DNA of 64,000 nucleotides, from contig OZ029920.1 in NCBI GenBank assembly GCA_964023275.1, positions 517,326-581,325 on the forward strand, read 5' to 3'. Below, one piece after another: positions 1-10,144 of the stretch (positions are counted from its first letter, which is position 1; every line of letters starts with the position of its first letter). The DNA is from Norana najaformis. Its lineage: Eukaryota > Annelida > Clitellata > Crassiclitellata > Hormogastridae. A program made the position numbers and the translations under genes. Below the pieces are notes generated by a model. That model was not told where the DNA came from. It saw only the letters and a list, made by a program, of their open reading frames with translations, and ran no database searches.

Positions 1-1
1 A

Positions 2-193
2 CTCTTTGTCATCGGAGGAGGAATGGACGAAACGGATGAAGATGGTAGAAAGACGTGGAAATGCAGAGATGACGTTAGATTTGTCCCACTTAAGAATTTC
101 ATCAACGACAAGCCGATTGAGTGGAAGATTCACGCGAAGTTGCCAAAACCAGCGCTAGTACATTCTTATGCAAAATTGAAGTTGCCAGCCTAG
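2..193 (+). CDS. C-terminal end of a TRIM-Kelch paralogue (gene continues left of the window)
   Basis: An open frame enters at base 2 and ends at TAG 191-193, giving 64 codons with the stop. It encodes a last Kelch blade (LFVIGGG) and a tail ending AKLKLPA. It matches the C-terminus of the complete TRIM-Kelch gene on the minus strand (37960-38151) with 14 base differences in 192, counted by eye; 8 of 63 residues differ. The coding strand is opposite to that gene, so the two are tail to tail. The RING/B-box part would lie outside the window. The product is inferred to be a ubiquitin ligase with a Kelch substrate-binding domain. Whether the upstream part is intact is unknown. Confidence 0.85.
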   Translation, partial: LFVIGGGMDETDEDGRKTWKCRDDVRFVPLKNFINDKPIEWKIHAKLPKPALVHSYAKLKLPA

Positions 194-475
194 CAGAAAA
201 TTACAAACATCGATTTTATCTGAAGGCGTTGACTGTAAATTTACCTTTTACCGACACTTGAAAACTTTTGCCTTTCACCGGGGCTGGGAGCACATCGGAG
301 TTAATATCTACTACAGACGCTATAGTAATGCTCTAACTAAATGAAAGAACGAATGAAGGAATGAATTAATTATTTGCAGCGAACCATTCTCCCGTAGAAA
401 TCGGTCAATGCGGTAGGCTGTACTCTGATTCAAGAAGGAACTAGGTCTACGGAAGTAATAACTATTTATATAATG

Positions 476-829
476 GGTGTCGTTGGTCGATCGCTAACAA
501 ACTAAAAGAGAATGGAAATCGCTGAGGCGTGATCATCCCGCCCAATTTATCTGTAAGTCAATCAGTTGATGGAATATGGTAGATTTTTAAGAGGGTAAAA
601 ATGCGTAGTTTCATATACTTAAACAAATGGCCGCTCAATTAGGCTGCTTTACTGCTGCGCGGTGCAATCTTTGATAAGTATGGTAGTATCAAGTGGTGGA
701 TTTAGCTATAGGAGTGACGGGAAGCGGTACGCGCCCCTCTTCGTTACATGCCGGCGCCCCTCACACCAGACCCGTGCATGGTGGACTGCCAGAATGTGGC
801 GTTCCTGTGGAAATGCTCTTCATACAATG
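476..829. mobile_element. 354-bp insertion present only in the left arm
   Basis: The right arm runs straight from TATATAATG into CAAGCAATCC (complement of about 37670-37690). The left arm has TATATAATG at 467-475, then about 354 bp of extra sequence, then ATACAATG and the continuation GAAGCAATCC. AATG at 472-475 and 826-829 could be a 4-bp target duplication. I see no terminal inverted repeat, poly-A tail or coding potential. The right arm is an empty-site comparison, although deletion there is also possible. Confidence 0.65.
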
Positions 830-1118
830 GAAGCAATCCTGGAAACGCCACTGGTAGTATCTAGTGTTTATCTACTATCTTTCCCTCTAAACTAAACTTG
901 CTTTGTAAAGGAGCATTATAAGATTTCAGTTGCATTCTACTTTAATGCATTGTATTGCACCGCAATGCATAGTGTTACGATTATCCGCCCTCTTTCGAAT
1001 TGGTCGGGCTTCCAAAGTGTTGGTCTGTCCGCAAACTCTACCAGGATGACCACTACCAATATCATAAGGCGATGCTTGTACACCTATAAGTAGGGTATTT
1101 TCAACGTTATATAAACCT

Positions 1119-1219
1119 CTTTGTTTGGGGGTAGAGCCAGTCCCAAGCCTGGATAAAGGAGGAGGGCGACGGTAACGGCCTTTGATGCCATAAGCTGTTG
1201 TTAAACTGCGGAACTACTA
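1119..1219 (+). repeat. Beta module, full
   Basis: The head is TTGTTTGGGGGTAGAGCCAG, the middle is GGATAAAGGAGGAGGGCGAC and the tail is GCCATAAGCTGTTGTTAAAC followed by GGAACTACTA. The right-arm partner is 37288-37390. It directly follows TTATATAAACCTC, a pi-like TATA segment. Confidence 0.85.
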
Positions 1220-1476
1220 TATAAACCTCATTTGTTGTATCGCGAGATCTAAACTTTGGCTGATTGTCAAGAAAGGTTGACGTCAACGGCCCTGGTAGCC
1301 ATATTAGATACAGCTAAAATTAATTTTGCATATGAGAAATAAAACTCTGAAAATTGGGAATTTTTCAATGGTAATTAAATGCAAGGGATGAGGAGGTCTA
1401 GGCGTATGGTCTTGAAAGCCAGAAGATGTCATTAAACTCCGGGTACTATTTTATTACTAACAATCCATGATTCCTA

Positions 1477-1514
1477 TTAGACACCTTTAAATGATTACTT
1501 CCGGTGCTTTATAT
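1477..1514 (+). repeat. Pi module
   Basis: The box TTAGACACCTTTAAATG is followed 16 bases later by TTATATT. The right-arm partner is 36993-37030. Confidence 0.75.
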
Positions 1515-1754
1515 TCATCAAATCCTCTCCACTTTTATCTATATAAAAAATACTAGTTTATGTTAGGTCTACGTGAACGGCCCTTTCAACCATAATAAGT
1601 GTATATCGTTCAGATCCGCACCAGGGCAGAGATTTAAAGAATTATGCCCCACTTGCGCCCTCTAACGAAGTGAGCTATAAAATAAATACTCCAACTGGAC
1701 ACTGTGAGTCAGACGGCGAAGGAAGTGGCACTGCTCGATAATATCAGGTTACGC

Positions 1755-1797
1755 TTAGACACCTTTGAATCACGCTTATATAACATTATATATAAAC
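1755..1797 (+). repeat. Pi module with two TATA boxes
   Basis: TTAGACACCTTTGAAT has one change from the consensus. It is preceded by GGTTACGC and followed by TTATATAAC and then TATATATAAACG. The right-arm partner is 36713-36753. Confidence 0.8.
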
Positions 1798-1901
1798 GTT
1801 ATTTCGTTCAATCGCTACTTCCTTCCTACCGAACTGTAAGAAACTTGGATGTCAACGGCCTTTGATGCCATAAGAAGTCGTTAAACATTGGAACTACTGC
1901 T

Positions 1902-2008
1902 ACTCCGCCACAGCCTTTAGTTGGGTGGTGCCAGTCTCAAGCTTGGAAAAAAGAAGAGGACGACGTTGCTTATCTTCGTTATGAAACGGCGTCGTTAAAC
2001 GTCCACTT
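1902..2008 (+). repeat. Gamma module
   Basis: The head is ACTCCGCCACAGCCTTTAG, with GGTGGTGCCAGTCTCAAGCT in the middle. The tail is CTTCGTTATGAAACGGCGTC followed by GTTAAAC. It is immediately preceded by a beta tail (1851-1899), so beta and gamma are adjacent in the same orientation. The right-arm partner is 36503-36604. Confidence 0.8.
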
Positions 2009-2304
2009 CACACACATCGCTATTTACATTCTGTAGGGTCTGTAAGGTAAAGTTAACGATAATGGCCCTGGTAGCCACAAAAGTAAATATACACGTTTTT
2101 TCTATAGCTACTGTATGTAGCTATAGACGCTGCTCATTTTTCATTGAATTAATTGGGTGAGATCCTTCACCACAAATAAATTATTAAAATTCATGTCAAC
2201 TTCATGCCTGACAGTGAAAACTGTACGAAATTGTTTCCAATCGACGTCAATCGGCTTTCGATGCCATAAGGATTCGGTAAACATTGAAAATTACTACAAT
2301 GTCA

Positions 2305-2307
2305 GAT

Positions 2308-2363
<56 letters not shown>
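2305..2363 (+). repeat. (CTGT)n and (CT)n microsatellite
   Basis: CTGT units run into CT units. The right arm has the reverse-complement tract near 36148-36186 with fewer units, so its length has drifted between the arms. Confidence 0.9.
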
Positions 2364-2364
<1 letters not shown>

Positions 2365-3490
2365 TCATGAATTCTTCGTTTCTCTTAAAGCCGTGTGACT
2401 CATTCATATAGCAGTAAAAGCAAGTCGAGTGGTGCAGACGAACACCGGATTATTCCACCGAAACCGACAGCTGGAGTTTAACTCGAGGCAGTGGTTAATG
2501 GATAGATTGTCCAATAACGAGCGATGGATTCACATAGAAAATACGTTGTACTCTGCAATGAATAAATAACTCAACATGAACTCCTTCTTCTTCCCTGGTG
2601 ACTAACCGTCGGAAGGACGAGTCTGTTCATATATCCGTATCTCTCTTAGGTACCAAAATGGTATTCCAAGTAACACTTCTATGGAAAGAATCGGTCGAAA
2701 TACACTAGGGCTGCGAGGCCGTGAGACAGGCTAAAGAGTATTTAACCTGTGTTGTTTCTTATCCAAATCGTAGTGTCTTCCTGTTTCAATTGTTCAATTG
2801 TCCGCTACGCAACGGTTTGTCCTAAAAGCCAGTGCGGATTTAGTGTTCCGTAAAGTTGATATCATTTCCTAATTGACAGCATCACTCATTTTTATACTAT
2901 GAAGGTTTGTTTCTACATATATCATTAATATGATGGAATGTTTTACTATCTTAAATAACAGATAATGCAAGGGAAAGGCTAATGTCCGTGCCTCTGACTG
3001 TTATATGTTTTAGTTAATATAATATGTAATGCAATACAACTTAAATTTGATAATTCCCCTTCAGAGAAGTGCACATGGAAGCCAGACACGCTCTAGGAAG
3101 CATTATGAAGCATAGATAGACTGGAAGAGTTAAACACTGGATATCAATACTGATAATAATGCAAGGTTTTCGGTAGAAGAGCAGAGCAGCCTAAATGTTA
3201 GCCGTCATTTGTTAAAGTCTAGCAAACGGCGTATTTTATCCTCTTAAAAATAAAAGAGGTAACCAACTAGCGTTTCTTGGGCTGGACTCCACAGTCAACA
3301 CTGTAAAAGTTTTCTACCCATCGGTGGTGAATTTTTGGCATCTTCAGCTACTCCCAACATAAGTCAGTTCCTCTTCAGCCATAGTTCGTTGTCAGTTCTT
3401 TCGAGATGGCTCTTTCGACATCAATTTGTTCTTCAATGCGCCTTTTTTATTAATTTGATTGAAAGTGATATTGAACGCACACAATAGTAG

Positions 3491-3606
3491 TAGTAGTTCC
3501 TCAATTTAGCGACAGATTATTGCATCAAAGGCCGTTGCCGATGCCCTCCTCCTTTATCCAGGCTTGCTACTGGCACTACCCCCAAACAAGGCAGTGGCGG
3601 AGTTTG
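3491..3606 (-). repeat. Beta module, full
   Basis: Read on the plus strand it is TAGTAGTTCCTC, GACAGATTATTGCATCAAAG, CTCCTCCTTTATCCAGGCTT and AGGCAGTGGCGGAGTT. The right-arm partner is 34957-35072. It is followed by a pi module at 3658. Confidence 0.85.
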
Positions 3607-3657
3607 CGGAGTTTCACGTTTGTGTTGGCGGAGTACACAATTAGACAATATGCGGAA

Positions 3658-3694
3658 TATATAACAATCTTTTAAGCCATTTATAGGTGTCTAA
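3658..3694 (-). repeat. Pi module
   Basis: TATATA at 3658-3663, 15 bases, then ATTTATAGGTGTCTAA. The right-arm partner is 34892-34928 with identical spacing. Confidence 0.8.
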
Positions 3695-4743
3695 ACTCGT
3701 AGCCTAATATCGTTTGTAGTTTTTAGTGCTAAAAACACCCTTGGCGACATTTCAGGGAATGCATTTAGTATTTCAAGTTCTTATTAAAGAAGATCTGTAT
3801 TATTTTAAAGAAAGTTTAAATAGAATTGCCTTCTTAATTTCGAGCATATAATATAATATTAGAGATTACACAGTATCGCCATCTAGGGAATTATGAAGAA
3901 CATAAGCGTAAGACATAAACATGTGCCATCTATGGAATTTAGCTTAATAAGTTAATAATTACTAACAAGTTTCACTTTAAAGCGTGTCAAAAGAAAACGG
4001 GCCAAAGACTGCAAACTGTAAATGCGACACATGATGTTATTCTGATTAACTACAAACAAACAAACAAATAAACGAACAAACAGGCAGAGCATTAGACCTT
4101 AAGCTCTAAATCTTCCAATGTACTTGGCCGAAGATGAGCTTGTCTTTAATTAAAATATGTGTTGTACACTTGACTTTCTGTTCTTCGATAGGTTTCTCTT
4201 CCTTCCTGCCCCCCTTCGCATCTGTCTCTCGCTCCGTCCATCTGTCTTTGTAAACCAGCGGCCCACGTGTAGCCCTTCAGGTCTACTTCTGGGCCGTACA
4301 GGTTCAGTCAACGCAGTCGACCGCTTCAGCCACCATTTAACGCAATTAAATATTCTACCGAATAATCGTTTAAGTAATTGTCCGATTAACTCGATTCGAT
4401 TCGATTACCACCTAAAGGACTGTTCGATCGGGAAAGGTCAACAGGAAATTCCCAAAGGTTTACCCTTATTCACGTAGCCTAGCGGTGAACGACGTCCGCG
4501 TGTCAGAAGAGAAGAGAATGTCATAGGGTTAGGCCTAATTATCCGACCAGACTCCGGTCCACAATTTAAGTGGAAAGACCTACACTTTAGACCATTCAAG
4601 TGTTTCTTTTGTTCTTCGCTTGAATTGTATAATTCCTTGTTTAACGATATATTGTAGCTATCACGGCCGTAGACTTCAAACCAAATTTACGTATGCGTCA
4701 AGGGGATCGTTAGCTGCATAATAACTACGGATAAAAGAGTTCA

Positions 4744-4781
4744 ATATGTAGCGTTGCAAAAACCGATTTAAAGGTGTTTAG
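4744..4781 (-). repeat. Pi module, TATA box degraded
   Basis: ATATGTA stands where TATATA is expected, followed by GATTTAAAGGTGTTTAGA. The right-arm partner (33824-33860) keeps an intact TATATA, so the loss occurred in this arm. Confidence 0.7.
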
Positions 4782-4942
4782 AAGCAGTCTAAAATATTAT
4801 AGCAAAATCGAGTGGTTTACGAACTATTATGGTTGTGAAGATCATTCAAATCAACCTCATCTTAACTTACCTTAAATTCGAAAACTGAAGTTCGGAGATT
4901 CAGAACACAAATATGCCGTTCGGATGAAAGGGTAATTACGCA

Positions 4943-5127
4943 TACACAATGTCAAGTACCCCACGCCGCAGCACCATTAGCCGCGCAAGGCCTCAATAAT
5001 CAGTTGGACGTGGGTGTCTGTGCAAAGGATGGAGTGGGACGGTTATGCCAAATGCGGACAAGAGAAGGAGAGGTCCAATATAGGTTGTTATTCTGGACGT
5101 CCTGCATGGACGAACCCATACCTATTT
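4943..5127 (-). mobile_element. GGACGTCC-type element fragment
   Basis: It has GTACCCCACGCCGCAGCAC on one side and, on the other, TGCCAAATGCGGACAAGAG followed by TCTGGACGTCCTGCATGGAC. Related pieces are at 25085-25495, 26715-26840, 27655-27760, 33491-33660 and 45878-45990. It is probably a short non-autonomous element; full ends are not clear in this copy. Confidence 0.5.
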
Positions 5128-5199
5128 TCATAGCAAGGCAGATCTTAAATGGACGTATTCGTAGAGCTAGTATCTGATCCATTCACAAATTTCACCTGT

Positions 5200-5410
5200 T
5201 TTGGTACTCATTCATTTATTTAGACGCTCGATATAGCGCCCTTTCAAATAGCATACCCAGAGGCTCTCCTAGACAAGCTCCGGCGAAATAGAAGAGTTTT
5301 AACTGTTGGTGAAAAGTATATCTCACATTCCTCGTTAGAAGGAGACGCAGATTATTATGGAGGGCATTCCACGCATAGGGCCCAATCGCCGAGAAGGTAC
5401 GACGCTCCAC
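5200..5410 (-). pseudogene. CR1-like LINE, 3' end remnant
   Basis: On the minus strand the peptide RRTFSAIGPYAWNALHNNLR matches the tail seen at the C-terminus of CR1-type reverse transcriptases (family knowledge). It is followed by GGGCGCTATATCGAGCGTC and AAATAAATGAATGA, the typical 3' end of such elements. A copy at 33138-33395 in the right arm shows that the insertion predates the inverted duplication. Confidence 0.75.
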
Positions 5411-5809
5411 AGTAGTTCATAAAATTTTCACACCTTTTTAAAGTTAAACTTTAAGCCATATATAGTCAGACGCACGATAACACGTTTTGATTCTTTTTCG
5501 AATGTCAGTCAAGAGGTCGGGATTAAAATCCACATCTGAGGTGAGATTTCGAGATTTTGTCCACGCGCCACCTAACGATCTGGGCTATAAAATTCCTACG
5601 CTTTTCACCATCAGTGAGAACATTTCCTCCAGCCTTCATACGCCGAGGATAAGAAGTTGAAGTCGCACATACTTTATCGAGTCTTTATTTGCATCTTGTG
5701 GCTCCCAGGGCCGTTGACCGCGACATTAGTTATGTATAATGATGTTCCGTTGACTGCAGCCATTGATCTGAAATGAGGTTTATATAATGTTGTGAAAACC
5801 GGTTTAAAC

Positions 5810-5932
5810 TAGTAGTTCCCCTGTTTAACGACATCTTACGACATCAAAAGCCGTTGACGTCGCCCTCCTCCTTTATCCATTTTATCGAGGCTTGGGGCTG
5901 GCACTACCCGACTAAAGGCAGTGCGGCAGTTA
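5810..5932 (-). repeat. Beta module, full
   Basis: AGTAGTTCCCC, TTTAACGACATCTTACGACA and GCCGTTGACGTCGCCCTCCT, with a small insertion (TTTTATCGA) before GGCTTGGGGCTGGCAC. The right-arm partner is 32622-32735, which lacks this insertion. Confidence 0.8.
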
Positions 5933-6349
5933 CAGGTTTGTAACCAGGTCTAATAAATTTATAGTACTATCCAGTGTTTAAAGAAATCTTATGGCCGACA
6001 AGATCATTCATTATGTTACTCCATTTTAAACACACACATAAACACATACGTACGCGCGCACACGCATACACGCACACGCACAAATTATCGATATTATTTT
6101 AATCCTTAATAATTTTCGAAAATTGATGTTCTGAGTTTAAGAACATGAGAAGGATTATAAATTTTATCATTAGTATCCACGGCATTGTGGCAATGCAGTT
6201 CCAGAGGGAGAGAGAACAGGGAAGACAGACGACAGAGTTACATTACCAACTTCTTAATGCCATCTTGTGGATGCCGAAGCAGTTCAAATCGACATTTGTT
6301 TACATCATAAACGGATACCAGAAACTATGAGAAGGCCGAAATTGATAAA

Positions 6350-6386
6350 TATATAACGCTGAATAAACGTATTTAAAGGTGTCCAA
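6350..6386 (-). repeat. Pi module
   Basis: TATATA, 15 bases, ATTTAAAGGTGTCCAA. The right-arm partner is 32160-32196. Confidence 0.8.
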
Positions 6387-6535
6387 GGAGATCCTGATAT
6401 TTTGGAGTGGCGATTGCTTAGCGACTTCTTGTTTGGTCATAGCTGTTGAAGTACGTCTGCTTGTTTTTAGATGGTGCTGTCCAGTTTGGATGGACAATAC
6501 AAAATTTGTATTAAATTGTATTAATAATGCTTTAT

Positions 6536-6616
6536 ATTTATATTTACATTTATATTTACATTTATATTTACATTTATATTTACATTTATATTTAAATTTA
6601 TATTTATAGTTATATT
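6536..6616 (+). repeat. 12-bp minisatellite, TTTATATTTACA
   Basis: About six units with later units decaying. It is followed by a long AT-rich tract to 6735 made of TTATAT/TTACAT. The right arm carries the complement at about 31741-32030 with a different unit number. Confidence 0.85.
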
Positions 6617-6827
6617 TATGTCACATTATGTTATATTACATTTATATTATATTACATTTATATTATATTATATTACATTATGTTATATTATTGTATTATA
6701 TTATATTTATATTCTGAATTAATATAATATTACAAATTCATGCTATATACACATCAGCTTGTAGGATAAAGTCTGGCCCCATCCGAACACCGTAGTAAGA
6801 CCCACCACTGCGGTCGGGTTGTGCCGG

Positions 6828-6870
6828 CCTTTGATGCCATAAGCTGTCGTTAAACTGAGGAACTAATACT
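6828..6870 (+). repeat. Beta module tail joined to a foreign head (deletion scar)
   Basis: GGTCGGGTTGTGCC runs directly into GGCCTTTGATGCCATAAGCT. In the right arm these two parts lie in different modules about 365 bp further apart (31245-31359 and 31605-31670). The left arm therefore lost the segment, or the right arm gained it; GCC/GGCC microhomology lies at the joint. Confidence 0.65.
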
Positions 6871-7139
6871 CGCGCTTCAGATAAGAATACGTCTAAATGG
6901 GGGAACTGTTTAAAAACGTTTCTTGACGTCACCGGCCTTGATGCAATAAGGTATCATGAAACTGTCGGAACCAAACCTCGAGCTTGTGACACCATCGTCA
7001 TTTAGTGTAGGGTCAACGTTATTTAATAGGTCTGGCAGTCTTAAGTCCAACACTCGATGTAATTAATTAATTAATTAATTATAGATATATATAACACCAC
7101 CTGATATATAATTGGTTAATTAATTAATTATATAACACC

Positions 7140-7142
<3 letters not shown>

Positions 7143-7184
<42 letters not shown>
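7143..7184. repeat. (AT)n tract at inner end of the left arm
   Basis: A pure TA dinucleotide run after TATAACACCACCC. The right arm has matching AT tracts near 30720-31040. Arm homology ends here. Confidence 0.9.
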
Positions 7185-7187
<3 letters not shown>

Positions 7188-8074
7188 ACGCCTGTTTTGA
7201 TACGGCAAAATACTTGTGAAACATGTTGGCCTATATTAAGACAATTAGAAAAAACGGACAAGTACCATCAAAGTGCCGCTCAGGTTATCAAATTGGTCAC
7301 TATGGCCAGGAAAAACCAAAATGACGAAAAGAGTCAAATGGCTAATTTAAATAAATATATATATATATATATATGTAGTAGTTTAAAAGGATATGTGTAT
7401 AATAAAAAAAAATTATGCGCATGTCCGCGGCCATAATGGCTGCTAGATATCTCCGTGTTAATTTTAACGGATTATTTGTCTAAACGTAACATCTTATCGG
7501 TAATTTAAGCTGTTTGGTTTTCTTCTGTTGCCGAGTTGGCGCAGTGGAATTATTTTTCGTTTCCAAAACGGAATTATTGCGTTTCGGGCGTTTTGTTATT
7601 TATCATCATGACCTTCCGTGAATGGATTGGTCCACCCACCGAGGGGGGAGAGGATTCAAGCTTGACAGCCTAGTCTCAGACCTACAGACCCATGTACGCC
7701 GTCAACGCCGGGTAATCTCGGATTCGGTGAAGAAGGGCGAAGAAAGTCTTTGGAGCGGTTCCGACTGTCAGCTACGGAATGGTCCAGCTACGTACCGAAA
7801 GACGGGCGACGAAACCTGTCCGACGCATATCCGATGGTTCGATTAATCTCCGCTCGCCGCAACGTCTTCCGTCTACGCGAGACTGTTGGACGATGGAACA
7901 ACCGTGAGCCATTGGCGTCGGATCACATCGCCCATGGTCGCTCCTCATCCTCGTTGCTACGTGCTTCAGAAACTCCGAACATGCTGTTATCATTCAACTC
8001 TAGTTGGGAACCTGTTGGTTGGGCTTTGCGTGTGTGCGCGAGATTCCCACTGGTGACTTTTCTAGTATTCTGAC

Positions 8075-8205
8075 CAATATTTACTTGTGAACTAATGTTC
8101 CGTTCTTAATGACGTTTAACATCATTAGCGCAGAGAGCGCCTCTGATGAGTTTATCTGTAAGAGTCGCTATATAAATTTCAAATTACAAGTACAAGTTAC
8201 AAGTA
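8075..8205 (+). pseudogene. Possible LINE/SINE 3' tail
   Basis: GTCGCTATATAAATTTCAAA followed by TACAAGTACAAG repeats resembles the GCGCTATATAAAT ending with short tandem tail seen in CR1-like elements. No coding part is attached. Confidence 0.35.
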
Positions 8206-8223
8206 GTAATGGAATGTTTCACT

Positions 8224-8261
8224 TGGACACCTTTAAATCGCTTTTATCTGACCCTATATAC
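8224..8261 (+). repeat. Pi module (left half of a facing pair)
   Basis: TTGGACACCTTTAAATCGC, 16 bases to TATATA, then CAACGTCAATTTCGG. It faces the minus-strand copy at 8317-8354. Confidence 0.85.
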
Positions 8262-8316
8262 AACGTCAATTTCGGACTAAGCTTAATATTAACGAAAGCG
8301 AACTGAAAATTTGGAA

Positions 8317-8354
8317 TATATGATCTAGTAAGAACCCATTTAAAGGTGTCTAAG
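8317..8354 (-). repeat. Pi module (right half of a facing pair)
   Basis: TATATG, 15 bases, ATTTAAAGGTGTCTAAGCG. With 8224-8261 it makes an inverted repeat whose TATA boxes lie on the inside, 55 bases apart. Confidence 0.8.
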
Positions 8355-8859
8355 CGTAACCATATATTAGCAGTAGAAACAAAAGTTTATTGACATCATA
8401 TGGCAGCATAGGCCGTTCCCGTCCTTACAAATGTTCTAGATGAAAAACAGTTATGTTTTTCAATAGTTTGGCTTAACTAACAATAAGTAAAGTGTGTATG
8501 TTCTAATCAGAATCAATTTAATCAGACAATCAACCGAACCCCGTCCAACCCTCCCACCAATTTTATAACCCACCCCTCTGCTAATCACGCGACTCTGCTT
8601 CAGTTTATGTTCCAATCCAAGTAGACACACAATGATTACCAACGTGTATCAATAGAACAGTCAACCAACTTTTAATATTCAAAAACAAAAGGCAAGAAAA
8701 AATCAATCTACACTAATTGTATACTTTTTAAAACAACAGATATCAACCAAACTGATACTCGGCTCAGAAGTCTAGATAATGCATTTTCAAATTATTTGAA
8801 ATACACTGCACTTAGGCCTATATTTTTACACTGAAATTACGAAACAATCCATATTTTTC

Positions 8860-9780
8860 ATTTTGCAATTTGGGATGGCATAAAATGCTTTTTACAGTAA
8901 AACCCAACTGGTTTGCTACACTATTATCTCGTAGCTTTCTTGAAATACTCTGTTTTTGCCAGTTTAATATCATATGAAAATGTCATGCTTTACATTACAA
9001 GCGGTGCTAAGACCAGTTGGATGAATTTTCATTTAAATAGTCTAGCATTTAGATTAACAGTACCTAATCTAAGACGAGTCAATCGAATCTCTTTACGCCT
9101 ACTAGGATTGGTATATTTTTACAGGATTATCCACCAATGGATATATTGATTTAAAAAATTTCCTTTAGGATTTTTACTTAACTCTAATTGCTATTTATTC
9201 AAAATATATAGTTTAATTAATGCATGCACTTCTTTTAGCTCCAGATAACTATTTGACTTTATATTATTTAATTTAAGTGCTTTTTTGCCTAGAAGGTCAG
9301 CTGATTCATTGCCAGCGATACCCACATGACTGGGTATCCAAATTAAGGTAACGGTACTAAGTCCAATGTTATTAAAAATATTTAATGCTTCATGAAGGAG
9401 TGCAGGTCTAGACTGGGAATAGCCTGTTTAAGAGAAGTAAGAACGCTTAACCAATCAGAAAATATCGCAAAACGACAGTTGTGCTCGGTTTCATTTTGAA
9501 CTATCCAGCTAAATGCCTCCTGAATGGCAGTCATTTCAGCTGAATAAACACTGGAGTTATTAGAAATCCTGATTACTCTTTCTATCTTTAAACTGGGATA
9601 ACACCAACTATTTCATTCGCCTTAGAGCCATCAGCAAAAATTTTATACAAGAATAATAAGTATGCAACAATTCTAGCGCCAATTGCTTTATCATCTCAGG
9701 ATGATCAATATTTTTACTTATGGAATCTTCAAGTTTCAAGTCAACAGTAATACACTCATTAAGCCATAAAGGTTTTCGGG
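8860..9780 (-). pseudogene. LINE remnant with RNase H domain
   Basis: On the minus strand, reading from 9780, frames give KPLWLNECITVDLKLEDSIS, then FADGSKANEIVG, RISNNSSVYSAEMTAIQEA, FAIFSDW and IWIPSHVGIAGNESADLL. These carry the RNase H acidic residues in order (D of DGSK, E of SAEM, D of SDW) and the IPSHVGIAGNESAD signature of non-LTR elements of the I/R1/Jockey type (family knowledge). Further on, RKEIRLTRLRLGTVNLNARL matches the usual tail after RNase H. Several frameshifts and stops break the frame, and the reverse transcriptase part is missing. A 15-base G run lies at its upstream edge. Confidence 0.85.
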
Positions 9781-9792
9781 GGGGGGGGGGGG
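9778..9792 (+). repeat. Poly-G run of 15
   Basis: Uninterrupted G at the junction between the LINE remnant and the pi module at 9831. Such runs are unusual in this AT-rich region and are prone to sequencing error. Confidence 0.9.
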
Positions 9793-9830
9793 AGAACGAA
9801 CAGCACTGGCAATTAAACGAAAATGAGACT

Positions 9831-9869
9831 TATATAGCATTGAGCTAAGATGTTTCTAGGGTGTCTAAG
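9831..9869 (-). repeat. Pi module, box partly changed
   Basis: TATATA, 15-base region, then TTTCTAGGGTGTCTAAGGG. It is followed by an alpha-like GGCTGCCAGGGCTGTTGATA. Confidence 0.65.
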
Positions 9870-10040
9870 GGTCACCTATATTATTAATATAATCGAGCGT
9901 ATGACGGTCTATGGCTGCCAGGGCTGTTGATATCTACACTACCTTACCTTTCTAAGTTAACCGACGTCGACCGTAATATGTGTACTTCTCCGCGAAACGA
10001 TGATTCAACGGAATTTGACGATTTTTATATTTAGTTTATG

Positions 10041-10144
10041 TTTAACGGCGTTGTGTCGTAAGGAAGATGATTTGCGCTGCCCTCCTCTTTTATCCAGGCT
10101 TCGAACTGGCACCACTCGAATAAAATGTTGTGAAAGAGTTTGCA
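10041..10144 (-). repeat. Gamma module
   Basis: GTTTAACGGCGTTGTGTCG, GCCCTCCTCTTTTATCCAGG, CTTCGAACTGGCACCACTCG. Confidence 0.75.

Larger units (their letters stand above)
1..7185 (+). repeat. Left arm of large inverted repeat
   Basis: This block is the reverse complement of 30920-38151. Anchors include the TRIM-Kelch stop (191 to 37962), a beta module (1119-1219 to 37288-37390), a CR1-like LINE tail (5200-5410 to 33138-33395), the TTTATATTTACA repeat (6536 to about 32015) and the TAATTAAT tract near 7060 (to about 31050). Order is fully conserved. Arms differ by substitutions and by several indels described separately. The arm continues left of the window. Homology stops at the (AT)n tract near 7185. 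Confidence 0.92.
194..8440. repeat. Module mosaic, left part; no gene recognised
   Basis: Between the TRIM-Kelch stop and the LINE remnant at 8.46 kb the sequence is built from dispersed modules. Alpha-like copies (GACGTCAACGGCC ... GTCGTTAAAC) are near 1273-1310, 2050-2085, 2225-2285, 5690-5740 and 6920-6960. Pi, beta and gamma copies are listed separately. Short open frames here are module translations or low complexity. Two stretches carry no module I recognise: 2400-3470 and 3700-4700, both also present in the right arm. 7190-7960 is unique-looking sequence inside the arm boundary; its open frames at 7622-8073 resemble nothing I know. Confidence 0.7.

Noticed and set aside
7527..7560. tRNA gene from the A-box-like GAGTTGGCGCAGTGG
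   Set aside because: No B box at the required distance.
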